A DNA stretch of 64,000 nucleotides from Tyto alba (lineage: Eukaryota; Chordata; Aves; Strigiformes; Tytonidae): the NCBI RefSeq assembly GCF_018691265.1, contig NW_024881295.1, positions 16,105,904 through 16,169,903 on the forward strand. Reading direction: 5' to 3'. The first letter of the stretch is position 1. Every line of letters begins with the position of its first letter. A program made the translations under genes and the position numbers. Positions 1-21,722 of the stretch are shown here, piece after piece. Under the pieces are notes generated by a model that saw only the letters and a program-made list of their open reading frames with translations, did no database searches and was not told the DNA's origin.

Positions 1-1559
1 TGCTCTGGGACAGTTTGTCTCAACAGCAGCACTAGTCTGCATGAGTCCTTGTGCACAGGTTAATGCTTGGTTATGTTGTCCCACAGTGAAGGTAGAGGCA
101 GCTAGTTTACTTTTAGCTTGCTTGCTGGCTTTCCCTCCCAGGCCTCTGTGTGGGCACAGGGCAGAACACAGTCTTGCTGTTCTACTATCAGAGCGTAAAG
201 GCAGACCACATTTGCAACCCAAACACCTGTCAGTGTTCCCTTGTATAGTACATTTTAAACATCTGTTACCTGCAAAAATTAAACACAGATTTTCATGCAA
301 CATCAGTGGCTTCAAATACACAGAACAACAAGCTCCAAACCTTCAGCTCTTTTATCCAGGACAATCAGTGTTGACTACTTTTTTTTTTTCACTTAAATCT
401 CTCTGCTACAGATTCTGAAGCAGCTTCTGTGGCATGTGAGAAGCCCATATGCCAGCTGACATCATGCTGCAGCACTAATACATATTGACATACATTTATT
501 CCTGTATGGTGGGCACACTCAGCTGTGCACAAGTGGGTCATTGGTAGCACAGGTTTGACTATTATTTAGTACCCTCCTTCAGGACAAAATGCAAAGCAGC
601 TCTGAGATAAACTCATGAATAAACCTCCATTAACACCTCTGCATGCACATACGTGTTTAAATGCATGCTTAGGTCAGGATATTTCAGGGAGGTAGAACAC
701 TGAGTGTTAAATTAAGGTTTTATTATTAAACAACAAAAAATATTGTGCCACGCCTAGCAAACTCTTCCAGAATAAAGGCACCAAAATGCCACTGCAGGCA
801 GCAGAGATCAGAAGTCTCACACGTGACTGCTGACTCTTTTGATTTCTGTAATGACCCCAAATTAATGAAAACAACCACTGACACATTTAAGGGAGAACTG
901 AATGTTTATAAAGGGTAAAAATAACGGTCAGGAGAGAAGGTGAGGATGTATCTCTGTGCTGAATGCCTTCCTCTCCTTCCCCTAGGCTGGTGAGGAGCAC
1001 AGCATATTTTCTGAGGATTATCTCAAATTTAATGATAGCTTTGCAGCTTGTGTTCAAATAGTCCGATTATAATCTTGATGACACCAATTTTCCCCAGAGT
1101 GACTGCATCAAACTCAAGAATGTTACTCCTGATTTACACCAGTGTGAACAAAGTGAAAATCAGGCCCTGGACTTTTCAGTTCAAAAGAAAGCATGTGGCA
1201 GGAAAGCAAATGTTCCAAAGGGAACCTGCAAATCCCCCAAATTAGAGTTGTCTGTATCCAAATCAATGTTTCTACAGCCCATTTCTAATGCCTTAAGCCC
1301 AGGGAACAATAATTCTGCTTCAGTCTCCTATCCTTCCTTCCCCGACACATGCTTCTGAAATGAATGAGAGGCCAAATTCTGCACTGACTCGTGTTCCCTG
1401 CAAAACCCAATGATTCCACACGCAGCCTACAAAAGGCACAAATCAGTGAGGAGAGTCACTCCCAAAACTTCTGATGCATTCTATTTCCTGGCTTCAACTC
1501 ACAATCTGCTTGTGCCACACTTTAAATACACAGCGAGGGAAGGAGGATGGGAAGCATAC
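1..1559 (-). other. CACNA1C: Intron downstream of exon 20 (partial)
   Basis: AT-rich intron running off the left edge. A degenerate copy of a dispersed motif (CCTGATTTACACCAGTGTGA) occurs at about 1127-1148. No match to the conserved exon 21 or 22 peptide (F-T-x-I-F-T-x-E-I) was found. Confidence 0.75.
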
Positions 1560-1689
1560 TTGGTTCCTAAAGGAGAGGTGTCGGACGGGATCCTCAGCTG
1601 CCAGGGAGATGCTGCTGAGCAAGATGAAAAATAGGATCAGGTTGGTGAAAATGTTATCATTAACGATTCGATGGCAGTGGACACGAAAC
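1560..1689 (-). CDS. CACNA1C: CACNA1C exon 20 (IIIS1)
   Basis: A 130-nt exon (one base plus 43 codons) with acceptor CTCTCTCTTGCAG and donor GTATGC. It encodes the lead-in [12 protein letters not shown] and helix IIIS1 ([19 protein letters not shown]), followed by [12 protein letters not shown]. It ends at a codon boundary, where human CACNA1C chooses between the mutually exclusive exons 21 and 22 (IIIS2). Compared with human from memory there are about seven changes (L-Q to V-H, T to N, Q to R, T to L, H to Q), unusual for this channel, although the helix core is intact. Exons 21 and 22 are not seen in the remaining 1,559 bp. Confidence 0.96.
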
Positions 1690-3442
1690 CTGCAAGAGAG
1701 AGGAGAGGCACAACTTTATCTCTCAGAGAACAGCAAGATGTGGGAAACATTCCCCCCTCCTCTTTCGCCATCAGGGCTGGCCCCGGAGGATTGCTCTGCA
1801 GAGCAGCTTCCCTCTGCCCCAGCGGCAGGGAGAACGGGGGGGCCCAGGCAGCCGTGCTTGGCCCCCCTGGGTGCTGGGCAGCCTTGGCTCTCCACGTCAC
1901 TCAGCGCTGCACATGGAGTGATCGACTGCCCGCAGGCCTCGCGCTCGGTGTGTCTGAATGGAGAACAGTCACACCCTCCTGACAGAGCCTTTTGTGATTT
2001 AGATGCGGTCTGAAACCTGCCAACCCAAAATTATATAATTTGCTTTCATTCACAGAACCATTCCCCATTCATTTACAGGGAAAGCAGCAGAAATGAGCTT
2101 TGGAGTGGCCACTGGCTATCTGAGCTGGGGCTGGAGTGTCACTGAGCAGGAGCAATGGGGGATCTACCTTGCTAACAAGACACAGACGTGGCCAGATGGA
2201 TATAGGGCAGGCTGGCATTTGCAAAGGGCTTCTGGGAGGACATCATGCCATGCAAGGTGTCTGCTAAACATCAGCCCAATACAAAGTGCTTGGTGCTCTT
2301 AGTGGGAAACTAGCAGGTAAAGTAGTAGCAGCCTCCCATCAACGAGTAGCATGCTTACTGAAGACCATTACAGCACCTTCCATACATTGGTATCAGGATA
2401 CGAGGAGTTAAAACTCATAACAGTCCTATGCATAATTCTAGAGGCACTTCATTAATCTATTTAGCTCTACTTTTGGCTGTTAAGCCTCCAAGCCCCTATT
2501 ATAGCAATTTTACAGATGATTGCAGAGGTTAATTTACTTCTTCAACAAGCAACAGTGGGTGGGTGGCAAAGCTGGCATTAGAGTCCATGAGTCCCAATCA
2601 TCATCAGTCCCTCCCTGTTGCACATACCCAAGGAGGAGTGACACAAGCCCTGCTGTGGAAAGACTGGCTCTGAATTCAGCTGTGCTTTTACAGCCCTGCC
2701 TTACTCTGGGGCTGTGTTTGGAGGCCAAGTCCCCAAGGAAGACGTTGGGATACGTGGTACTGCACAGACCACTGGGCAGTGAGCTCATTTCTGCACCCTT
2801 GGAAAGATATATTCCCTTGTATCATAGCTCAGCCCTCCACTCACAGCACTGGTCTCACACATCTATGTTGGAAAGGTAGGTGGGGCAACATGAAGCCACA
2901 TAGCAGGAGCCCAAGGGAAGAGCATAAGAGAAGAATTATTCTCCTCAGCCTCCCCTCAGAGCTATGGACTCTCATCCTCCTCATCCCTTTTCTTTTATGC
3001 TCATTCTTGATGTGTAGGAATGAGCAGAGACACATGAACTCCCTACTGGGAGTGGATTTTGACCAGCCATTAGGACATCAAGCTCCTACCTCATGCCTGA
3101 CTGATTGCATGATGGCTTGCTTGCAATTTGGACCTGAATACATTGGGGAATTCCAATTACTGACTTGTCTCCAAGTCCCTTATTTCTGAAGCTTTTATGA
3201 TTTATGTCTTCAATCAGCCTAGCAGGTGGCATGAACTCCCACTGAATGTTATCAGGGGTCTCCCTGTAGTTGTGCTTTCACGAGGATTTCATGCCAGGGC
3301 CTTTAAAGTAGAGACTGGGCAAAGGAGGTCTCTGGTATGAACTGCTGGAAGGGAGCTCTACACCACACAACCTCTAGGGCCCAGTGTGAAAGGGGTACCT
3401 GCTCTCCGCTTGCTTGTTCCAGCTAAGCAGTCTCTTAAATAC
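1690..3442 (-). other. CACNA1C: Intron 19 to 20 of CACNA1C
   Basis: A 1.75 kb intron. The part next to exon 20 (about 1775-1960) is conspicuously GC- and CpG-rich compared with the rest of the window. Overlapping open frames there on both strands (up to 179 codons on the plus strand) reflect that composition. No extra exon or known repeat was recognised. Confidence 0.75.
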
Positions 3443-3575
3443 CTGTTGTTAGGACTGAAGATGAAAAAAGCACTGGCATCAGGCATGGGTACAGCCTTTT
3501 CCTTGAGGTGCAGCTCAGACATCGGTCGAGGCCGAGGGCCGACAGGCATCTCAGGTTCTTCCTCATCTTCCTCTG
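3443..3575 (-). CDS. CACNA1C: CACNA1C exon 19 (end of II-III linker)
   Basis: A 133-nt exon (two bases, 43 codons, two bases) with acceptor ATTCTTCTTGCAG and donor GTATTT. It encodes [34 protein letters not shown] and then [10 protein letters not shown], leading into IIIS1. The P-V-G-P-R-P-R-P stretch is proline-rich. Differences from human are L to M (P-M-S-E-L), E to D (M-P-D-A-S) and S to P (F-S-P-N-N). The acceptor is a tandem CAGCAG: using the second AG would start the exon three bases later (3572) and drop one Ala. Confidence 0.97.
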
Positions 3576-3578
3576 CTG
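3573..3578 (-). promoter_or_regulatory. NAGNAG tandem acceptor of exon 19
   Basis: The transcript reads TTGCAGCAGAGG at the intron-exon border. Either AG can serve as acceptor, giving A-E-E-D or E-E-D after the proline of exon 18, a one-residue in-frame choice. Confidence 0.75.
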
Positions 3579-4279
3579 CAAGAAGAATTTTTGTCTTTTA
3601 ATGAAAAATACAACTCATTCTGGAGTACTGGGGCATTTATGTCTGTCATAACTGGAGCTTAAAACTAAGAATTATTGAAATAGGATGATGAAATATTGAA
3701 GTTCCTTGTCTACTTCCTTTCTCCAAGGCAGCATCCTCTGCCCAGTGCTTGCCCTGGTAGACATTGATCTAGTCTCTCTGTAAAGCCATTTGTGCTGGTA
3801 AACCCATAATCCTCACAAGTCTCCTCAGATGCTTCACTGTCCTTTTTGCTAAAAAAGCTTCTTCCAATGACTGATTCGATTTTTTTTTTATGTGGTCTAA
3901 ACCCATTATCTGTTCTGTTATTTTCCACAGACATAGAAAATAAAGAATTCCCTTCCTCTTGCAGAAGGCTTATATACTTGAGGACCATCATTATGACACT
4001 ATGAGGATTTCTGGTTCCAAGAGCAAAACACTAACAGTCATTCCTGAGCGGTGTGTTCCTTAGGTCTCTGGTCATTCATGCTACTTTCCTCCAGATCATC
4101 TGCAGGATTAAGCTGTAGCTGAGGTTTTACTGGTGCAGAAGAGAGCTGGATTACTTCTTATATCGTATAATACTATCTTCCTGATTAAATGGCCTTCATG
4201 GGCACTTCTTTTCATTACACTCTGGCATTAATTTGCCATCAGTTTCTGATTTGCACAAAGCACAGATTATTATTGCCTA

Positions 4280-4425
4280 GCCTGTCACTTCCCCCTCCAC
4301 ATTTGTGCTGCCAACTATTCCCAAGAGTGGCACTTCGAACTCATCCTTATTGAACTGCATCTTATTTTCTTCAGACCATTCCTCCAGTTTATCAAGATCT
4401 GTTTTTCTCCTCTTTGTACAGCTCT
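4280..4425 (-). mobile_element. CR1-like LINE fragment
   Basis: The minus strand encodes T-D-L-D-K-L-E-E-W-S-E-E-N-K-M-Q-F-N-K-D, closely resembling the stretch just after the polymerase domain in CR1-type ORF2. It overlaps in content with the L-E-E-L-D-K-W end of the reverse-transcriptase piece at 8870, so it is a separate copy. It is short, broken and inactive, and both edges are approximate. Confidence 0.75.
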
Positions 4426-7400
4426 CCATGGAGCCACTGCCACATCTGGGATTGCATCTTGATGAGCGTGTGTATTCCCAGAAGCAAACTTGGAGCATAG
4501 GCGCTTTGACTTACATCAATCAGAAATTTTTAAAATTGTTCCCTTACATAATTCAGTGAGGGGAAGATTGAAAAGGAGGGAACAAGGCTGAGACTCTCAA
4601 ACCTGATGCCTATGGAGCAGATCTCCAGGCACTGTGAAGATCAGTGAGCACCCTCAAGGAAAAAAAATGCAGGGATGGGGGTTAAGTGGTATGTGAAAGT
4701 GAACCTTTCACCTTTGAGGGCTACTACAACCTGCTGAAGTCAGATGCTGTTTTGTAAATGACATGATAGGATTTTGCTATTTTAAAGATCCCAATCCTCT
4801 CAATTAATCAGCAAGACAAGAAAAAATATTTTAAGAAAGGAGCCTGACAGGTTATATGCAACTGATTCATCTTCCAGACAATGCAAATGAGGAAACTCTA
4901 GTTAAAAGGTTTATCTTGAGTTCATGAAGTGAGATAAATTCCAGGAAGAGCCTGTTCCTTTAGGGTCAGGTACTGTACTTGATCTGATAATGGACACATC
5001 AGAAAGAACAGATGAATCAGCACAGATCCTAATCTAGATGTCAGAGACAGGAGAAAAGTGGCCTTTTCAATGCATGACATTATTACATGCAAATAGGATT
5101 CTTTCTTCACACTTCCAGTAGCAAGAGTTCAACTCAAATTCACTTGATAGATCTTTGCATAAATGTTTGAGCTGGTACATAGGGCTTGTACTTTTTAAGC
5201 CAGTCTATTTTTCAACAGTTCAAATATATGTTGTAATATACTTTATAATACTCTTTCTACAGGCTTTATTAGTTAAACAAACATTCTTTCAGAAGCACTT
5301 TCGTGCATAGTACTTGTAAAATTGGTGTTAATGTTTATGTTTATATAATATTACAATACTTTGCACTTGCACCTTTTGTCTACAGGTTTCAGAGTGGGCT
5401 GACAATGAGTGAGGTAAGCAAATTCTTTTTCTTCTTTAACAGTCCAGAATACTGATGCTCATGGTCATGTGGGATATTTGAGACTCTTACTTAAAAAGAG
5501 TAGCATTCTGAGTCCCTGATCTGTGCCTTCACTATTAGATCATTCTTTTTGTTTTACTCAGAGGAATGCTTAAAAGAACACTTTAAATGGGTATGGAACA
5601 ACAGCTCAGGAAAATGGACTCTTAGCAGAAAGATCAGCCCCATGAAGACTATAAAGAACATCGTTCCTCTCCTCTTTTTCTTGTGTCTGCTATGCAGCAA
5701 GAAATATATTAATGATTCTGGCAACCACATACCTTCAGACTGGAAAACATGTTCAGTTCCTCAGACATGGATAAAGACTATGTTTTAAATATTTTTCATT
5801 TATAGTAGGGTCTAGGGCACAGAAGAAAGGAAACACTGAGGCCCAAATACACAAGGAATAACATGATTACAGCCTCAGCTCAGGTCACTACCTGAGCTAT
5901 TTACCTGCTTACAGAAACAGTATGTTGCACAGTTGCCAGCATTCACAGAAGCGAAGGTCAATATGGTATTCACAGATGGGCTGGGCAGCACATAGGCTGC
6001 AGTCCAACACCTGTTCTTTGTTTTCTATACCTAAGGTATATTTGGGTTTAAAAAGTGACCCTTCTAGTCAATCTTGCCACAAAATCATAAAGAAACATGA
6101 CTCAGAGCTGCCAAGTTCAGATCTAGGTTTCAACTGTACTAAAGTTCAAGGAAATTAAAATCTGGGACTGTCATCTTGAATTATGCTTCATTAGAATGGT
6201 GATGTCCTTTGGTTGTGAATCCATAAGCACACACAGGATACAGTGCAGCATCAGTGAGAAATTCAATGATGACGATTATGGTTTTTTAGTGTACAAAGAC
6301 CAGAACTCCTGTGTAAGGACATTGCTTTGCTTCAAGATCCCATGAATCATCCCAAGCTTTTACCATCATCTGATGTTCTGAATTCTTTCTCTGTTTCTGT
6401 ACTAGACTGCAAGACTAGCTCCCTGTCTTCCTATAATAAACATATCATCATAATAATCCTTCTAGTGTACACAAATCTCTGGAATAACTAGTCTCTCTTT
6501 CCAACAAAGAGGACCTGATGAGCTGCAAGTACAGAGTATTCTGGGGGATAAGAGGAACACTGTGTAGCAAATGGAGTCAGAAGAGGTTATTGAGAAAACT
6601 GATTGAGGCAGCAGAAACAAATAGGAGATTGTGCAAGATAGGTTGAAAGAATAAAGGGAAAACAAATGAAGAGACCCTTTAAAATTGTTTCTGAACACTG
6701 GGTTAGGGTGAAGGATATTTTCAGAGGATGGAATGGTATACAGCCATGGAAAGGTAACAGGCAATAACAGTTTAAATCATAAACAGAAAATAGGTAGAAC
6801 TAGCTGACTGCATCTAAGAAGCAACAGGATGCTTCACTCAAATCACAGCTGAAACGGATCCACATGCCAGTAGGAGAGAAAAGGTGTGTTCCCAGATGGG
6901 CCATATATGGGTGCACAGCATCTCCTGTACTGCAGCTGGATCGATCAGCAATCAGCCGAAGGATTCTGGACTGGTCAGATGGTCACAAGGGAACTGGACA
7001 GGGGTACATGTGAGGATTGGGAAATTCTTGCTTGTTAATTCTGGGAAAAGCCTTGGAGCCTTATTCCCCATAACTGACTCCACAAGGCAGATGTGACATG
7101 CTGCATCAGCTCTGAGAAGGCCTTGGTGTTTCTGAGCTTTATACAGCAGAAGGGAATAGATGACTATGGTAAATCTGATCTAACAAGGGATTTACAAAGC
7201 CTTATGGTTGACTTCCATGAACTCTGAAAGAAGTGGTCAGGTAATTTTGTGAGCTGTTAATGATCAACTTCACTCTTCACAAAGAACTGATAAACAATTC
7301 AGGAAATAGGCCTGTTTAGAAGTGTCATCATACAGTGGCAAGTAACCAAGATACTGTCCATTTGTATTTATAATAGGAGACTGAAGAAAGCCTGATCCTC

Positions 7401-8141
7401 CATTCAAATTTTAGGTTTTGTTCAAACCTATGCCAAGCCAGGGATTGGCACCCCAAGCCAGGAGTTAAAAGTGTTTTTGCTTAATTTTCTGCACTCTGAT
7501 CCTATGCTCAACTGCATGTAAAGTGTCCATGACACAAATTTTAGATGCAGTTTTTGTCATATAGTTCACACTCTGGACTATTTCTAAGCTATCCATAGAA
7601 GGTAATTAAAAAAAATTCTATTATCGGTAGGCTTAAGTTTGATATACGGGTGACTGTAACTTCACTTGAAAAAAAATGTAATGGTCTGCAAATCCAAGCT
7701 AGCTGAGAAACAGAAAAAGAAGTGTAGCAAGCTGTTTTAATTTGTGCTTCTAACTAAAGACTCCCACAAACCCCTTAGCAACTGGGGATGTGTGTCCAGT
7801 AAGTGCCTGGGCTTATAGAGGTGATGGGAAGATTAAAGCCAGAGTGATCTGCCCCAGCCAATGTTAAAACAGTATTGCATGGTGTTGGAACCACACTCTA
7901 TTCCTGATAAATGGGCTATAAATATGGATGAATACAAGTATAGCGAATGTGGGGATTTTTGTACTGAAAATCAAATGCAATCAACAGCTTTCCTTTTTGC
8001 TTGTTTGAAATCCTTGGCCATCTATTTAAAATAAACTATTGTGCCTTTTTTTACCTTTTCATATCAACCTATTATCAGACATTTATTAGGAATCACAGAA
8101 TAGAAGAGAATGTGTTTTATTACCTATTACAGTCTGTTACA

Positions 8142-9650
8142 TAATCATAGAAACACAGAAAAGCAGAGCAGGGAAAGATCACAAAAGGCCCTCTGCTAAG
8201 CCAGATCAGCTTCTAATTATTATATCTAAACCTTTTCTGGCAGATATTTTTCTGACCTGTTCTTAACAACATTCAGTGATGCTGGGCTTCCACAACCACC
8301 TTCACAATCTTTTCTAGCCTCACCATTAGAAAATTCTCCCCTGGTGTGAAGCTTAAATCTGTTACTTCTTTATAATGGAGATAATTCCCCTTCTACCTAT
8401 AACAGGCTTTTATGCATTTGAAGATGTTTCTCCTGCCTTTCTTTGCTCAAACAATCACAATTCTTTCAATCTACTAGTCTTGTTTTCACCATGCTCCTCA
8501 CTTCTCCCAATTTAGACCCATTTCTCCTAAGTAGAGCACCCAAAATGAGATACGATATCCCAGCTGAGATCTTATCAATGGTGAACAGAATAAAACAAAT
8601 GCTTTGCTCTGGTTAGCTTTCACTGGCCAGTTAGAAGAAACCCATAACTAGACTGAAGGGTTATTATTTCACTATTTCTAAATCTCACTACTTGCTTGCC
8701 TTTTGAAAGACAGCAAAATATTGCTGGCACCTGTTGAGCTTGTGACCACAAGATTCAGATTCCTTTCTCAAGGACTGTTACCTAACTAGCTGCCACCTAG
8801 ATCCTTTATTTGTGAGTTGTTTATGCCTGTCTATGTGTAGAGCTTGGCACTTTCCATTTTATTTAGACTATTTGTCCAGTTCCTCGAGAGCTCTTTGAAT
8901 TCTAATGCTGTCCTCCAGCATGTTTTCTGTCTTTCCTAGCTTCATGTCATCTGCAAATTTAATAAGCATATTTCCTCTTCCTTCATTCAGGTCATTAACA
9001 ATGAACTGAACTGGAGACAGGCCCTTGGGTTGTAGAGCCTCACTTGGGCCATCACTGCTCTCCACGTAAACAGTGACCAATTTCTCTCCCAATCATCTAG
9101 GCCATGTTTTTCTAGCCACTTTATGAGAATATTATAAGAGACAGTCAGAAGCACTAGCAAAGCTAATGAATATGACATCTACATCTTTTCTCCTGTCTAC
9201 AAGTCTTGTCAGCCCATTTCAGAAGAAAATAAGGGTGGTTTGACGTGATTTGTTCTTGGCAAATCTGTGTTGGCTGCTAGTCATCTCCTTATCTTGTAGT
9301 CATATAGTTTGTTTAATCATTTGTTCCAGCACTTTTCCAAGAATGGAAGTTTAACTGACTAGCTTACAATTTTTATGCTCCGACCCCACCCCCCATTCAG
9401 GATCTCTTGAAGAAAAACTGCTTGAAGTTCTGAGATTTCTTCAACTAACCTTTTAAGTATCTGAGAATGAAGTTAATTAGGTCCAACTGACTTGAAAACT
9501 AGCCTAACGAATGCTCTAGCTTGGCTTTTTTCCAATTCTTATACATTTAGAATTATGTTAAAGTCACACTGTCTTTTTTGATTAGGAAACAAAGTGCAAA
9601 AAGGCATTCGGCACTTTGCCTTTCATGAGTACTTCTTGTGAGTCTACCCT
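8142..9650 (-). mobile_element. Ancient CR1/L3-like LINE, 1.5 kb, 5' truncated
   Basis: Read on the minus strand, this is the 3' part of a CR1-type non-LTR retrotransposon. A degenerate reverse-transcriptase piece near 8870-9030 reads F-I-V-N-D-L-N-E-G and K-F-A-D-D-M-K-L-G-K-T, then R-I-Q-R-A-L-E-E-L-D-K-W. F-A-D-D is the catalytic motif of CR1-type polymerases. The remainder down to 8142 follows the order of the 3' end of such elements as I recall it and ends in AATCATAGAAACACAG, a decayed CR1 tail. Stops and indels break the frame, so it is long dead. The 5' edge near 9650 is approximate. Confidence 0.87.
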
Positions 9651-9723
9651 GACCACTGAGTACTGAAAAAAGTAGACTGAAAACAAAGTTGTATGTCTAT
9701 TTTCATATACAGAGATTGGTACA

Positions 9724-9780
9724 TGATTTGGTTTGGTTCTCTGTAAGGCTCTGTATTTTCAAATACAGCAAACCAAATCA
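9724..9780 (-). other. Nested inverted repeat (potential RNA hairpin)
   Basis: The outer arms are perfect 12-bp complements, TGATTTGGTTTG (9724-9735) and CAAACCAAATCA (9769-9780). Directly inside the right arm is a second perfect hairpin, CTGTATTT-TC-AAATACAG (9751-9768). A 15-nt spacer (9736-9750) lies on one side only. The pre-mRNA could fold into a stem with a bulge about 200 nt downstream of the exon 18 donor. Structure is predicted by eye and function is unknown. Confidence 0.75.
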
Positions 9781-9976
9781 AATATGACTAATTTGCAGTA
9801 TAGGGACTGCAAAGGACCAAGTCCACACCTGTGCAAACCCAGGCAAGCACATCATCCTGTCCCGTCATGAAAACATTACATGTTCAGCATACCTGCTACC
9901 ACAATTTGGCTTTATGTGCATTAGCAATTGGAGCTTCTCTTTGTTGAATCAGGGATAAGAGGAAGAAGATATATAC

Positions 9977-10046
9977 CTGGTGCTTCTGTTGTGGGATAAG
10001 GGCTCTTTTCTTCATTTTCATTGGGCTGATAATCATCCACATTGAT
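9977..10046 (-). CDS. CACNA1C: CACNA1C exon 18 (II-III linker)
   Basis: A 70-nt exon (23 codons plus one base) with a strong acceptor (TCCATTTCTGTCAG) and donor GTATAT. Only 127 bp of intron separates it from exon 17. It encodes I-N-V-D-D-Y-Q-P-N-E-N-E-E-K-S-P-Y-P-T-T-E-A-P. Human has [23 protein letters not shown] from memory, so this is one of the most diverged exons of the window while length is kept. It is acidic and proline-containing, probably unstructured cytoplasmic linker. The last base (G) joins CA of exon 19 to make Ala, or AG of the alternative acceptor to make Glu. Confidence 0.95.
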
Positions 10047-10173
10047 CTGACAGAAATGGAAGGAGAAGGAGAAAAGCTTTTATCAGACAAGGCAGAGGGT
10101 TTTCATTCCCTCAGAAACACACAATCTGTTCATGCCATCACTGCAGAGAGTGCTGGCTGGCAGCAGACCTTAC

Positions 10174-10294
10174 CTTGGTAGCAGGCGGGGACTCTCCATC
10201 AGCAGTGATTGATTTTAGCTCAATTTTCTCCTCCTTTGTCTCCTCCTCCACAGCTGCTTTTTCTATCTCCTGTTTCTTTTCAGGACTAGCAGTC
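10174..10294 (-). CDS. CACNA1C: CACNA1C exon 17 (II-III linker)
   Basis: A 121-nt exon (one base plus 40 codons) with acceptor GAAATTGCTAG and donor GTAAGG. The peptide starts T-A-S-P-E-K-K-Q-E and ends [13 protein letters not shown] and E-S-P-P-A-T-K, both matching human Cav1.2. The middle, [11 protein letters not shown], differs from the human L-V-E-K-P-A-V-G-E-S-K. Cytoplasmic II-III linker; in the skeletal paralogue Cav1.1 this linker couples to the ryanodine receptor, whereas in Cav1.2 the corresponding region differs. The variation is confined to the acidic centre while both ends are fixed. Confidence 0.97.
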
Positions 10295-21561
<11,267 letters not shown>

Positions 21562-21722
21562 CTTGGACCTCCGTGAGCCAGTCTGGCTGGTTGTAGTGTT
21601 CAGAGGCAATGGTAAGGGTGTTGAGAAACACAAGGAAGATCACCAACCAGTAGAAAACATTGGACTTGACAGCTGCACGGCACTTTCTTCTGCAGAATCG
21701 ATTCCATCGGCGCCAGTAGCGA
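21562..21722 (-). CDS. CACNA1C: CACNA1C exon 12 (IIS1)
   Basis: A 161-nt exon (one base, 53 codons, one base) with acceptor AATTTTTCAAG and donor GTGAGG. It begins with a strongly basic lead-in, [15 protein letters not shown], followed by helix IIS1 ([19 protein letters not shown]) and the extracellular loop [14 protein letters not shown]. It opens repeat II, placing the chain back in the plasma membrane after the I-II linker. One difference from human is seen (Asn to Asp before W-L-T-E). The exon ends one base into the Asp codon completed by exon 13. Confidence 0.98.

Larger units (their letters stand above)
3576..9976 (-). other. CACNA1C: Intron 18 to 19 of CACNA1C (6.4 kb)
   Basis: Contains two ancient CR1-type LINE fragments on the minus strand (about 4280-4420 and 8142-9650) and a nested inverted repeat at 9724-9780. 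The rest (about 4500-8140) is AT-rich with no recognised exon or element. Confidence 0.8.

Noticed and set aside
1474..2013. 179-codon plus-strand open frame overlapping exon 20
   Set aside because: It runs antisense through exon 20 and the GC-rich block beside it. Composition explains the openness, and no conserved protein motif is seen.
5380..5420. Exon-like string TCTACAGGTTTCAGAGTGGG...GAGGTAAGC on the plus strand
   Set aside because: It has AG and GT flanks about 30 bp apart, but lies on the strand opposite the gene and encodes nothing recognisable.
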